A stretch of DNA of 64,000 nucleotides from Sthenelais limicola. Lineage: Eukaryota > Annelida > Polychaeta > Phyllodocida > Sigalionidae. This document shows positions 55,152 through 64,000 of the stretch, piece by piece. The stretch covers positions 119,623,374 to 119,687,373 of the forward strand of contig OW804098.1 in NCBI GenBank assembly GCA_942159475.1, given 5' to 3'. Position numbers and translations under genes: made by a program. The notes under the pieces are model-generated. The model saw only the letters and a program-made list of their open reading frames with translations. It ran no database searches and was not told the DNA's origin. Each line of letters begins with the position of its first letter. The stretch's first letter is position 1.

Positions 55152-57413
55152 AGTTTTGACGAGGGGGGAGTTTGTAATAGTTCAGGTCGATGTACCTACG
55201 TTCTGCCTGATTCTGTACAGTATAGTACCGGTGTTTTGGACTCGCATGTCCCTTATCGAAGTGTTGAAACTCTCCCCGTCGTTTCACAGTATAGTTCTAA
55301 TGATTTATTCCATTTTTGTGATAGTTCTCATGATGTTTTTGCTGCCATGCCGGCCGGGGTCCGCCATTTTGAATCAGGGGATCCTGGGCTTCCGGTATCG
55401 GCTGAGAATCGTGTATTCGATTCTTTTTCCTGTTCAAATGATTATAGTTATAGTTTTGATAGTAATAGTGTCGCGCTCGATCATACAGTTATTAGTTGCG
55501 ATTGTAATAGTTCTTACAAAACCGGTAGTTCTTGTTTGCCGCTTGAACCGGAAGAGGAAATTGCTCGACCGGATGTTTACTTTAAACATGGCGGCCATCG
55601 TTGGCTAACTGTGATTGTCACTGATATTTCTATCGAAGAACCTTGTGATGTGGCTTTCGTTTCGCCTGCAACTGATAACTGTCTCCGGGATCGCGAGGAT
55701 TACTTACCGGCTGATTATATTAAAAGTGTTAGAGTTTATAATGGTCAATATCTTCACTTGAAGATTAGTTGTTATGCCGGGACGTGTGCTTGTGTTTATT
55801 TGCTGGACTGGGTTCCGACGCAAATGAAGCCGTGTCGTGTAGCTTGTGCGATTGACTCTTGTGGTTTAGATTTAGATGCAAATTGTTTCATTCTAAATGG
55901 TATTTGCAGAGGTTTTCATATAGTTGACACTAATGCTAGTTTGTCTTATGATTTACCTAACTATAGTTCCATTTTGGATTCTTCGGTTGTGGTTCAAATG
56001 AATAATATAGTAGCACAAGAATTGACCGAAGGTAAAGTTTCAGTTAGTAGTGGTAATCCTGCCTGTATTCACGCGCTGGGGGCGGTCAGGCGTGCTGACG
56101 GTCGTCTGAGACCTATTACTGATTGCTCGCGCCCTACCATTTCTGTTAATGATTGTATGTATGACACAGCTGAGAAATTCTCCTTCATCAAAGTTGATGA
56201 TGCAGTGAATCTAATCTGTAAAGGGGGTTTTGGGGCGGTAGTAGATATTTCTAATGCCTATCGTAGTATTTGTATATTCCCTCCACACAGAAAGTTTTTG
56301 GGCTTCAGATGGCCTTGGTTTGATGGGGTGGACACAGTTTTTGAGGACAACTCTTTGTGTTTTGGTATTAAGTCGGCCCCTTTTATTTTTAATTCCATTA
56401 CAGACTTTGTGTCCAGGTTTATGAGTAAATTGGGAGTAAGGTGCCTTAACTACTTAGACGATTTTTTCCTCGCGGGCTCTACTTTTGAGGAATGTATGGT
56501 TAAGCAACGTCTTCTTATGTCAGCTCTTCGTTATTTGGGTTTCTTTATTAATTACAAGAAGGCTGTCAGTCCTTCTTCTAGTCCTAGATACCTGGGCGTT
56601 ATTATCGACATGATTAACATGCAACTTCGGTTGCCAGAAGATAAACTGGTTAAAACTAAAGATATGGTTTCATCTTTCTTGAATAAGAAGCGTTGTCGAC
56701 GTAAGGATTTAGAAAGACTAACGGGGCTTTTAGCTCACTGCTCGGTTTTAGTTAAAGGTGGGCGGACTTTCTGTCGTAGACTGTACTCTCTCCTCCGGGC
56801 TACTCATGGTAAAAGTATGGTGCATCTTTCTGATCTTTATAGAACTGATTTACAGTGGTGGAATAGTTTTTTACACATTTTCAACGGTAGAAGGAAGATG
56901 ATAGTTAATAGTGCTCCATCGAGAGTTTTTTATTCGGACTCTTCGCTGTCAGGTTTTGGGGCAGTGTTTGGGGACGATTTTCTCTTTGGTCAATGGTCAG
57001 GTAGGTCCGGCTCGTGCCCCCATGCGTGTCCGGCTCCTGTATGTGATAATTTAATTAACGACAATATTAATGTCTTAGAGCTCTGGCCGGTTGTGGCCGC
57101 GGTACATAAGTGGGGATCCTTTTTTAGTAACTGTAAAGTTATGGTGTTTACTGACAATACACAAGTTGAGAGAATGTTGGTTACTGGTCGAAGTGTTAAC
57201 TGTAAGGCTATGAGTCTTTTAAGAGAACTTTTTTGGTGTTGCGCACTGCTTAATATTACCTTGATCCCTATGAGAGTGTCAACGGAAGATAATGTAACGG
57301 CTGATGCCCTGTCTAGGGTTTTTTGTCCAAAGAACGGTGTATTGGGGTTTGGTTTACCCCTGACCTTTAATTTCTGTTGTATTTCTAGTATCCCTGGAAC
57401 AACTAAGGAATAA
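55152..57413 (+). CDS. Ngaro reverse transcriptase-RNase H
   Basis: It is open in the gag frame from the codon after the gag TAG to 57413. No ATG occurs near the beginning; the first is at the FAAMPAG segment about 60 codons in, so UAG readthrough is a plausible way to make it. The N-terminal 250 residues are unassigned. RT motifs: GAVRRADGRLRPITDCSRP, AVVDISNAYRSI, FGIKSAPFIFN and the catalytic LNYLDDFFLAGS near 56451-56462, then SPRYLGVIID. RNase H follows: FYSDSSLSGFGAVF (Asp), INVLELWPV (Glu), VFTDNTQVERML (Asp) and NVTADALSR (Asp). Confidence 0.93.
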   Translation, partial: SFDEGGVCNSSGRCTYVLPDSVQYSTGVLDSHVPYRSVETLPVVSQYSSNDLFHFCDSSHDVFAAMPAGVRHFESGDPGLPVSAENRVFDSFSCSNDYSYSFDSNSVALDHTVISCDCNSSYKTGSSCLPLEPEEEIARPDVYFKHGGHRWLTVIVTDISIEEPCDVAFVSPATDNCLRDREDYLPADYIKSVRVYNGQYLHLKISCYAGTCACVYLLDWVPTQMKPCRVACAIDSCGLDLDANCFILNGICRGFHIVDTNASLSYDLPNYSSILDSSVVVQMNNIVAQELTEGKVSVSSGNPACIHALGAVRRADGRLRPITDCSRPTISVNDCMYDTAEKFSFIKVDDAVNLICKGGFGAVVDISNAYRSICIFPPHRKFLGFRWPWFDGVDTVFEDNSLCFGIKSAPFIFNSITDFVSRFMSKLGVRCLNYLDDFFLAGSTFEECMVKQRLLMSALRYLGFFINYKKAVSPSSSPRYLGVIIDMINMQLRLPEDKLVKTKDMVSSFLNKKRCRRKDLERLTGLLAHCSVLVKGGRTFCRRLYSLLRATHGKSMVHLSDLYRTDLQWWNSFLHIFNGRRKMIVNSAPSRVFYSDSSLSGFGAVFGDDFLFGQWSGRSGSCPHACPAPVCDNLINDNINVLELWPVVAAVHKWGSFFSNCKVMVFTDNTQVERMLVTGRSVNCKAMSLLRELFWCCALLNITLIPMRVSTEDNVTADALSRVFCPKNGVLGFGLPLTFNFCCISSIPGTTKE

Positions 57414-58335
57414 GTGTGACTATATTCGCTCGTTGACTTGGGCCCCGTCAACCTGGAAGACAAGGCGATCACAGTGGTCTAGATTTTTTGACTTCTGTAC
57501 CCTGTATAACTTAACCCCTCTCCCGGCATCGGTTGATGTTATGTGCCTTTATGTAACTTTTCTTTCTGCTTCACTGAAATACTCCTCTATTACAAATTAT
57601 GTATCGGCTGTGTGGTCTCTCCACCAATACTTCGATTGTGATACACCAGCCAAGGGATCTTTCCACCTGAAGTGTACTCTTCGTGGTGCTAGAAGACTGT
57701 TAGGTGATGCTGTTAAACAGTCAGATCCTCTCCTACCTGAAGATCTAGTTCTTCTATTTAATTATCTAGATTTATCTGTGTACAACGACTTGATGTTCTG
57801 GTCGGCCTTATGCCTGGCCTTCAGGTGCTTATTGAGAAAATCTCACTACTCTTTTTCTATACATATGCTAAAGCGTAAAGACTTGGTTTTCACCTCCTAT
57901 GGTTTTCTCTTATCAATTAGTAGTTCGAAAACTATTCAGTTTTCTGAGAGGGTGGTGCAAATACCGTTTGTGGCCTCACCCTTGTCGAAGCTGTGCCCCG
58001 TAAGATGGCTGAAAAAGTATTTTAAGAAGGCTAATCTGTCCCCAGAGGACTACCTTTTTGTCTTTGCTTCTTCCAAGCGACCCATGACTTATGGTTTCTT
58101 TTCTAATAAACTTACTACTCTGATCGGTATGGCTGATCTTAAGGGTAATTTTACATGTCACAGTCTCAGGCGTGGTTGTGCAACATATCTTGCCCGCTTG
58201 GGACTGCCTCTTTACGATATCAAGACGTATGGAGACTGGAAGTCTCTCAGTGTCTTACTATACTTATCTAGCGATGTCACCTCTCGTTTAAGCAAGGACG
58301 AGTCGGTGGCCCTCTACCTTAATGTTTTTTCATAA
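57361..58335 (+). CDS. Ngaro tyrosine recombinase
   Basis: A site-specific recombinase thought to insert the circular DNA form. The frame opens after a TGA near 57361, overlaps the RT end by about 50 nt in another frame, and has no early ATG; the conserved part begins at about 57433 (LTWAPSTWKTRRSQWSRF). Counting from there, the active-site set is present: Arg131 (AFRCLLRKSH), His243 and Arg246 (CHSLRRG), Trp269 (YGDWKS) and Tyr277 (LLYLSSD). An N-terminal helical SAM-like core-binding region covers residues 5-90. It appears intact. Confidence 0.92.
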
Positions 58336-58411
58336 TCATGTATGTTTGTGTATATTATCTGTACATTTATCTTGATGTTACACTAACTTTTCCTGCCGCT
58401 GGGGGTGGGTT

Positions 58412-58783
58412 GGGAGCTTAGGCTAGACCTGAGAATACCCAAAGCCCACTACTTCCTTTATGTATTCTATTCCTAGCTAAGACCAGCCCCAGGTTATTTA
58501 CTCGCGGTCTCATGACACAAGGTGGCGTTGAGATGGGTGTAAAGACAGGGTGCGCCTGTGAGCCTACCACAGTCACCGGTCTCGTGAGAGCTGACATATC
58601 TCTCTGCCATTCACCTCTCGCACCTCAACAGAACAACACACTGCTCTGTAATCCGCAATATTTTTTCTTTATGTTTATTTGTTATTGAATAAAAGGGAGC
58701 TTAGGCTAGACCTGAGAATACCCAAAGCCCACTACTTCCTTTATGTATTCTATTCCTAGCTAAGACCAGCCCCAGGTTATTTA
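58412..58783 (+). repeat. Ngaro right end: B1, A2 and B2 repeats
   Basis: B1 58412-58500 (GGGAGCTTAGGCTAGACC to CCAGGTTATTTA), A2 58501-58668 (copy of A1), a 26-bp link containing GAATAAAAGG, and B2 58695-58783 (copy of B1). The AATAAA at about 58687 may serve as the poly(A) signal. Confidence 0.93.
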
Positions 58784-58849
58784 CAAAGGAAACAAATTCT
58801 ACAGTCAACTATTTGTGCGCAATGGCTAGATTATGAATATCAGACGTAC

Positions 58850-59472
58850 TGTTGTAAAATTGACAAGCCCAAATTGTCTAATTTTAAGTTAAAGTTGTCT
58901 CATTCAGCCAGACATTCGTCGCGCCCCTACCGGCCAGAAGGCTACCCACACTTTCTTACCGCCACAACGCTCGCGGATTTCTTATCATCCCAAAGTCCAA
59001 AGGTACAGGTGAGGTCCAGGTCTGACCGTTATCTCAAAGTCAATCACGTGGGAAAGGAGGGGAGGGGCTGACCGCCAGGTCAAGGGAGGGGAGGGAATAC
59101 TGATTAAAGAGTGGGAGGGAGAGGGGAGGGGAGATGACCCCGTGACCTGGTCACCACCCAAAGAGATTGGTCAGAGTGGCAGTGGTCACTCTGAGCCTCG
59201 TTTTAATAAGTGTCTGTCATTGTTATCCTGTGGCTGATTGGATCTCTAATCTAACCTGTCAATTAATTGGACCAACGAGACCAAAGCCAATCAGCGCAGG
59301 ACCAGTGTATTTCGTCCTAATCTGTCTAGTATAAAAATAAAGGAAAGATGGAAATCGGTCTCTTCCGAGGCTGGTACTGATTTGAAGCATACATCTCTGT
59401 GTGTTGCGTTGATTAATTTCTCGCCCAACTACTGACCCTGAATTATTACGAAGAATGACCCGCATTTCTTCA
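58850..59472 (+). repeat. Probable 5' LTR of a Ty3/gypsy-like element
   Basis: The right border is well supported: the sequence ends CTTCA just before TTGGCGACC, a primer-binding-site-like start. Inside are CCAAT at about 59287 and TATAAAA at 59330, spaced as in a retroviral promoter. The left border (TGTTGTAAAA at 58850) is a guess because the 3' LTR is outside the window. Confidence 0.45.
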
Positions 59473-59473
59473 T

Positions 59474-59491
59474 TGGCGACCATGATTAGGG
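59474..59491 (+). promoter_or_regulatory. Primer-binding site candidate
   Basis: TGGCGACCATGATTAGGG directly follows the presumed LTR end with one base between. It begins TGG as needed to pair with a tRNA CCA end. The tRNA species was not identified. Confidence 0.55.
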
Positions 59492-59546
59492 GCTAGTTAG
59501 TTGGTCAGATCGGTATCCGACCTTAGAAGCAAGCAAAAGGAGTCAG

Positions 59547-59673
59547 GTGAGTGTGCCTTTTTTCAAAACTGCCATTGTATTTATGGGTGTTGTATGTTTG
59601 GGACTCTGAGCTGGGCTTTTATTGGAAGGTGCATTAGCTGATCACACAAGTATTATCTTACTTTATCCTGTAG
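59547..59673 (+). other. Leader intron of the LTR element
   Basis: The consensus donor TCAG|GTGAGT lies shortly after the primer-binding site. A consensus acceptor (CTTTATCCTGTAG|AG) lies 127 nt later, just before the ATG of a small ORF. The same donor could also serve a spliced env message, as in retroviruses. Inferred from motifs only. Confidence 0.5.
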
Positions 59674-59689
59674 AGATAGTATTTTAGAC

Positions 59690-59899
59690 ATGCCACCGGC
59701 GGAAAGAATTGAGTATGTGGAAGAGTTCCCACAATACCTCGAAGCTGAGGATATTTTCCTAGAGGAGATATTCAATGATGGTTATCCACCGATCGCAGAA
59801 CCTGAGGATTGGAACGACTGCGTAGGCACCTCTGAAAGTGTGATTCAGTTCAGCAGTGAACAGCTAGAAACTATGTCTTACCATTGGGATAAAATGTAA
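59690..59899 (+). CDS. Small acidic leader ORF
   Basis: A 69-residue ORF starting MPPAERIEYVEEFP, between the leader acceptor and gag. It is strongly acidic (runs such as EAEDIFLEEIF and AEPEDWND) with no known domain. It could be an accessory protein or chance. Its place directly after a splice acceptor makes translation plausible. Confidence 0.4.
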   Translation: MPPAERIEYVEEFPQYLEAEDIFLEEIFNDGYPPIAEPEDWNDCVGTSESVIQFSSEQLETMSYHWDKM

Positions 59900-60086
59900 T
59901 GAGTAAGAATAGGGACTAAAGAGATCAAAATTTTTGTTTTTGGAAATACCTGCACAAAAATTGTTACGTTGGATCTAGGCAAAAATTAATATTCCAAATT
60001 CTCTATATAGAAATAGAATATTCCAAATCAAGCAGGTAATAGTAATTCATCTTTACACATAATCAGCTAATTCAAGTACCTCCAAA

Positions 60087-61313
60087 ATGGCGTTGACAAC
60101 ACCCATTAACTGGGATATCACCGCCGAAGAGGTAAATGCACTCAATGATGCTGATCGTAAAGCACACTATGCGTCAATAGAAGTAGTTAGAAGGCGTATG
60201 GAGAGACATGCAACCTTGCTGGGTCCTAACGATGGGACCAACAAAGAATCACTCAGAGAGTGGTTGGAGGGGTTGGACAGAGTTAGAATCACAGTAGGGG
60301 CACATGATAACATAGCCATAGAAGCAGTTATATTGTTAGCGCAGGGATCATTAGCACGTTCCATCGAATCTTATGTAGAAGCACGGGGAGATGAACGCAC
60401 ATGGGAGGGTGTAAAACAGGAAATAATTCGCTTGTTTATGGGAGAAGAGGAGACCACTCAACTTAGAGAGAAGTTGAAGGGGATCCATCAACTCCCATAC
60501 GAAGACATACGAATTTATGGCCGTAAATACCTGGAAACAGCTATGAGGGCTTATGAACCAGGCATTTTGGCCTTGCCTGTAATTCAGTCACAATTAGCTC
60601 GAGATTTTATACGTGGGCTCACCGATAGACAGGTACGGTGCGAGGTATTCTCAACAAGACCAGAGACTTTGGGGGAAGCAATTGACCTGGCGACAACGGC
60701 AGCGTATACCCATACGTTAGCCGATGCTCCAGCTAGAGGTGAAAGGAGAGAGGAACCTATGGAAATAGGCGCCTTACTCCCAAAACTTCGGACGCCAACC
60801 CAAACTCTGACTCCACCGACCCCTACTGGGGAGACCAATATTGAAACAAAAGCTGTGATGGACGAATTAAAAACATTAAGAAATATGGTAGAACTCTTAG
60901 GGAGGGAAAGATCTCAACCTTCATCGGTAACAGTTCATGCACCACCAGTTCAGAACCAGACTCAGTTTCCCTTTGTGCAACCATCCTATTTGCCTGCATT
61001 TCCGCCTTATAGCGCTCCAAACCCTGCCCCGGTTGCCAATTCTAATCAGGTAGAGTCACAACAGGGTCAGAAAAGGAAGGGAGGGGCACAGAAGGGGGGA
61101 AAAAGGTTTAGAGGTAAGAATACTTGCTATGAATGTGGATTAGAGGGACATTTTGCTAGAGAATGCCCTACTCGATTCGCACAAATGAGAGCGGCTGTAC
61201 GGCCAGACATGGAAGAAGTAATGGATAACAAAATGCAACCCGTTATAGCGGCTATACAAGCATTGACTCCCAGAGTTCCCACAAACCCCTTTGTTCTCCC
61301 TTCGGGGGAATAA
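60087..61313 (+). CDS. gag: Ty3/gypsy-like gag
   Basis: A 408-residue polyprotein starting MALTTPINWD. The capsid-like helical region (about 45-220) contains WEGVKQEIIRLFMGEEE and ARDFIRGLTDRQVR, typical of the Retrotrans_gag fold. A Pro-rich linker follows. A single CCHC knuckle, CYECGLEGHFAREC, lies near residue 350 after a Lys/Gly-rich stretch. The frame is intact. The protease frame overlaps its last about 87 nt at -1. Confidence 0.9.
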   Translation: MALTTPINWDITAEEVNALNDADRKAHYASIEVVRRRMERHATLLGPNDGTNKESLREWLEGLDRVRITVGAHDNIAIEAVILLAQGSLARSIESYVEARGDERTWEGVKQEIIRLFMGEEETTQLREKLKGIHQLPYEDIRIYGRKYLETAMRAYEPGILALPVIQSQLARDFIRGLTDRQVRCEVFSTRPETLGEAIDLATTAAYTHTLADAPARGERREEPMEIGALLPKLRTPTQTLTPPTPTGETNIETKAVMDELKTLRNMVELLGRERSQPSSVTVHAPPVQNQTQFPFVQPSYLPAFPPYSAPNPAPVANSNQVESQQGQKRKGGAQKGGKRFRGKNTCYECGLEGHFARECPTRFAQMRAAVRPDMEEVMDNKMQPVIAAIQALTPRVPTNPFVLPSGE

Positions 61314-61798
61314 ATTCGCCGGATAAGCGGTTTCGTGTGGCCCTTCCTGTGGCGGGAAGGAAAGCACAAGCACTTATCGACACCGGCGCCACTAGAAGTT
61401 TAGTTAAGTATGATTTGTGGAAACATTTCAATAAGGTAAACCACCGACCGTTAATTTTGGAACAAGGTGAACAATTACGGTCACTGAGTGGTCACGCTTT
61501 GCAGTCAGAAGGCAGGGCGATAATTAAGGCTGGGGGTAGTCATCTTCCTGTATACGTTGTTAAAAACCTCCAACACGATCTCCTACTAGGGGACGATGCT
61601 CTGGACATTTTGGATTCAGTAATCTGGCACAGAAAAAGAATCATACGTCTAGGAGGTAGAGAATATAAAAGTCAAACGGTAGAAGAAGAAATAGATTCTG
61701 AATTTGCTTCCCTCAAAACAGAGGAAGAAATCTGGGAAGAAAGATACCCAGAAGTTTTTGGCAAAAATGGTAAATTCAACAAGTCGAAGGTTATTTAA
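61230..61798 (+). CDS. pro: Protease and start of pol, truncated
   Basis: It is open in the -1 frame relative to gag from about 61230, with no ATG, so it would be made by frameshift within the overlap (an in-frame A AAC CCC heptamer lies near the gag end). The aspartic protease motif is ALIDTGATRSLV, followed by the flap region and HDLLLGDDALDILDSVIWH. It continues to the pre-RT linker (IWEERYPEVFG) and stops at TAA 61796-61798, where an internal deletion has fused it out of frame to integrase. RT and RNase H are absent. Confidence 0.85.
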
Positions 61799-63120
61799 GA
61801 TCCATTGGGACGCAAGTCAGACATACTTCTGGCTGGCACCCCCAAACTAACGGTAAGACGGAGAGGTTTAACAAAAGCTTTAAGAATATCCTAAAAAAAT
61901 TCATCAATGCGCGACCAGCAGAGTGGGAGAATCAACTCGGACCCACACTTTGGGCCCATAGAGTCTCCACCTCTTCAGTCACGAATTTCACTCCCTATTT
62001 TCTCACCTTTGGTCGTCAACCCCCGGTCCCCTTTGTTAAGATCTTCCCTGGGCCGGATGGTACAGAACCCCAAGTGTTAAGTGAACGATTACAAGCCCTC
62101 ACAGATGCTTTCCGGGTGGCTGCAGAAAATACTGAAGCCAGCCGTAAGTATAATTATGAGAGGCTTAGAGCTCGGGCAAATGCTGGTGACTTACGTGTAG
62201 GTGACTCAGTAGTTGTATTAGCAGGCGCCAGAGCGCCCCTAGATCCTAGATGGGATCATGGGTATACAGTCCTAGGTGTAAGGGGAGCTGTAGTGATCGT
62301 AAGAGACCCACAAGGTCAGAGAAAACTAATAAATCGGGAGAGAATAAAATTGGTATCTGGGGATATTGCTTGGGATACAGTTAGGAATAGGCAAAACAGG
62401 GCAGGCCAAGGCAGGCGCAATCGGGCGAGAATACGGGCTCGGGCAGCGAGGCCACTCCCCCCTGAACCTCCTGGGCAAAATCTAAATGTTGACCCCAATG
62501 CTTTAATACATGAACCTTTGCTTCCACCTGTGAATCAAGTCTATCTCCAGGCGGAAGATCCAGCTGTAGGTGGCGCTGCGGACGTGGAAATGGTACCGGA
62601 AGTCGAGGAAGAATTCTATTCAGCCGACGAAGATATGGGTAGTGACGTGGACCAACCAGAGGTTCCGGATCCGCCCCGTCGTCCTCCTTATAATGCTGAC
62701 CAGAACCAAGCCTTGGTCATTCCACCACCGGCTCCAGCACCGTTCACACCACCTCAGATGAGGTACAGGACTCCTGCAAACATAGAAGAGACTCCAGTTA
62801 ACCCAACTGGAAGAGCAACACCTAGGACTCCAAGTACTCCTCTACCACCTCCTCAGATACGCACCAGGTCTCAGACAAGGGCCTTGATAGCAGCTCCGCG
62901 GATTGTGCTCCCACCAGACAATCCTCAGCGTCATTTACATAGGCGTTTCCATGCCAAGCGGAGAGTGCCTGCTAGCCCTAGAGAGCCTAGTCCACTGAAG
63001 GAGAGCGAGCCTAAACCTGGAAAGAGAGCAAAAAGAACATCAGCTTCTACTGACCAAGTACCGGACACGCAGGCAACCTCAGCACCAGATGCACAAGATG
63101 GCGGTGGGGACAGTGACTAA
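61799..63120 (+). CDS. Integrase C-terminal part with long Pro/Arg-rich tail
   Basis: This frame opens at 61774 and carries the last part of the integrase core: HTSGWHPQTNGKTERFNK with the catalytic-region Glu, then WENQLGPTLWAHR and FGRQPPVPF. A GPY/F-like module follows (LRVGDSVVVL, WDHGYTVLGVRG). The remaining about 200 residues are Arg-rich, then acidic, then Pro-rich. The zinc finger and the first catalytic Asp residues are missing because of the deletion at about 61775-61800. The end overlaps the env-like ORF by 23 nt. It is a defective remnant, though the frame itself is open. Confidence 0.8.
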
Positions 63121-64000
63121 GGGGTTACTGTTGCTCACCTGTTACCTCATTTGCAGCCAAGCAGACATCTTCGAGGAAGAAGGTGTGCTGGTATACTCGG
63201 CTGGGGAGGTAAGGGCCCTCACAGCAACATGGACTGCATTAATGTTCCTCCAGCCCCCTGCTCCTCCGCCTATGGAGTCGTGGCTCCACATCCTTGAAGC
63301 TAAGATGGAAGGACTACACGAGCAGCAAGTGGTAGGAATCACCGACCTCAGAACATGGCGGCTTCATGTTCAATTCATCAAGGATCATCTACCCACTCCA
63401 CCAGTTCGCACGAAGCGAGCTCTGCTAGGAGTGGTAGGAATGATCAGCCGATCTCTCTTCGGTACAGCTACCACAGACCAGATCGACGAGCTCCGAGCGG
63501 CAGTGGAGGCATCGCAGGCAGGCCTCAGTGTGATGTCTCACTTCCAGTCAGAGATGGTTTCTGTGGTAAACCAGACCCGTCTGTTCCTACGAGAGAATCG
63601 AGTCGACATCCAAAACCTGCAAGAGATAAGCCAAAATCTGACTGACCAGGTATCTGAAATTGTTCATCATTTAAATGGTTTTTCTAGAGATATTCATCGT
63701 ATGCATATGAGAAGAGAGGTTGATCAGGCCCTAAGCCAAGTTGACCGCATTATGCTGGTATATTATAGGCAAATTGATTTATTCCATCGCCAGAGAACAC
63801 ACCTAGAGCACGGGTACTTGACTGATGAAATATTACCTGAAGTACATTTAAATGAAATTCTTCACCAATTGAGTGAGAGGGGACACCAACCAATAGACGA
63901 TGTTCGTTGGTACTACAGAAGTGTACAAGTTCAAATCATATCTGAGTCAGACGAGCAATTAGTTTATCAGGTGGTCATCCCTGCAGTTTCGGCTACTAAG
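63098..64000 (+). CDS. env: Envelope-like glycoprotein, open to window end
   Basis: ATG 63098 (AAGATGG, good context) starts 301 codons without a stop up to the right edge. A hydrophobic signal peptide (GLLLLTCYLICS) comes first. About 105 residues in there is a dibasic furin-like site (RTKR) followed by a Gly-containing hydrophobic segment ending in SLFG, as in fusion peptides of F-type envelope proteins of errantiviruses and baculoviruses. A long helical, Gln/Leu-rich region with sequons (NQT, NLT) follows. The transmembrane anchor would lie beyond the window. The frame appears unbroken here, although pol of this copy is deleted. Class assignment is by motif order only. Confidence 0.65.
   Translation, partial: MAVGTVTKGLLLLTCYLICSQADIFEEEGVLVYSAGEVRALTATWTALMFLQPPAPPPMESWLHILEAKMEGLHEQQVVGITDLRTWRLHVQFIKDHLPTPPVRTKRALLGVVGMISRSLFGTATTDQIDELRAAVEASQAGLSVMSHFQSEMVSVVNQTRLFLRENRVDIQNLQEISQNLTDQVSEIVHHLNGFSRDIHRMHMRREVDQALSQVDRIMLVYYRQIDLFHRQRTHLEHGYLTDEILPEVHLNEILHQLSERGHQPIDDVRWYYRSVQVQIISESDEQLVYQVVIPAVSATK

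Larger units (their letters stand above)
53583..58783 (+). mobile_element. Ngaro/PAT-like tyrosine-recombinase retrotransposon
   Basis: A 5.2-kb element with split direct repeats in the order A1 (53583-53750), gag, RT-RNase H, tyrosine recombinase, B1 (58412-58500), A2 (58501-58668), B2 (58695-58783). A1 and A2 are 168 bp and appear identical; B1 and B2 are 89 bp and appear identical. This A1-body-B1-A2-B2 order is the hallmark of Ngaro and PAT elements, which replicate through a circle and integrate by recombinase. All three proteins are open, which with identical repeats indicates a recent insertion. Confidence 0.95.

Noticed and set aside
63355..63645. 96-codon plus-strand ORF
   Set aside because: Out-of-frame shadow of the env-like ORF, which itself is open from 63098 to the edge.

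Overview
The window is animal nuclear DNA. It holds spliced host exons with GT-AG introns, one eukaryotic tRNA gene and long AT-rich introns packed with MITEs, LINEs, a Ngaro-type tyrosine-recombinase retrotransposon and an env-bearing Ty3/gypsy-like element. This mix suggests a marine invertebrate, perhaps a lophotrochozoan such as a mollusc. That placement is inference; nothing here fixes the species.

Host genes. (1) A gamma-glutamyltransferase (GGT1/GGT5-type) gene lies on the minus strand from 22343 to beyond the left edge. Eight coding exons (22343-22075, 12700-12540, 11865-11772, 5565-5440, 5106-5003, 3963-3771, 2692-2532, 829-680) join in phase into 419 codons: a long cytoplasmic tail, one membrane anchor and the first part of the extracellular enzyme. 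The catalytic Thr region lies outside the window. (2) A tRNA-Glu(CTC) gene sits in intron 3. (3) At about 28.9-29.3 kb there is a probable plus-strand gene start: a YY1-like motif, a short upstream ORF, then a 26-codon first coding exon that I do not recognise.

Mobile elements. A 5'-truncated LINE (8965-11608, plus) is inserted in a MITE. An almost certainly full-length 6.9-kb LINE (34635-41537, minus) interrupts another MITE, with a GTATG target duplication and a poly(A) tail. It has three recognisable proteins: ORF1 with coiled coil, RRM-like region and a NADAR (YbiA-type) ADP-ribose domain; a separate SGNH-hydrolase-like ORF; and an endonuclease/reverse transcriptase ORF. A palindromic decamer GGCATRTGCC recurs along it. 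A Ngaro/PAT-like element (53583-58783) has A1-ORFs-B1-A2-B2 split direct repeats and gag and RT in one frame separated by a single UAG. It is followed by a Ty3/gypsy-like provirus (about 58850 to the right edge) with gag, protease, a large internal deletion removing RT and most of integrase, an integrase C-terminus and an envelope-like ORF open to the window end.

Background. At least eight MITE families with inverted ends fill the remaining space. One 240-bp family (called A here) has nearly 30 copies. There are also long GA/CT tracts, tetranucleotide repeats, G-runs, and two local inverted duplications at 47.6/49.2 kb and 51.8/52.4 kb.
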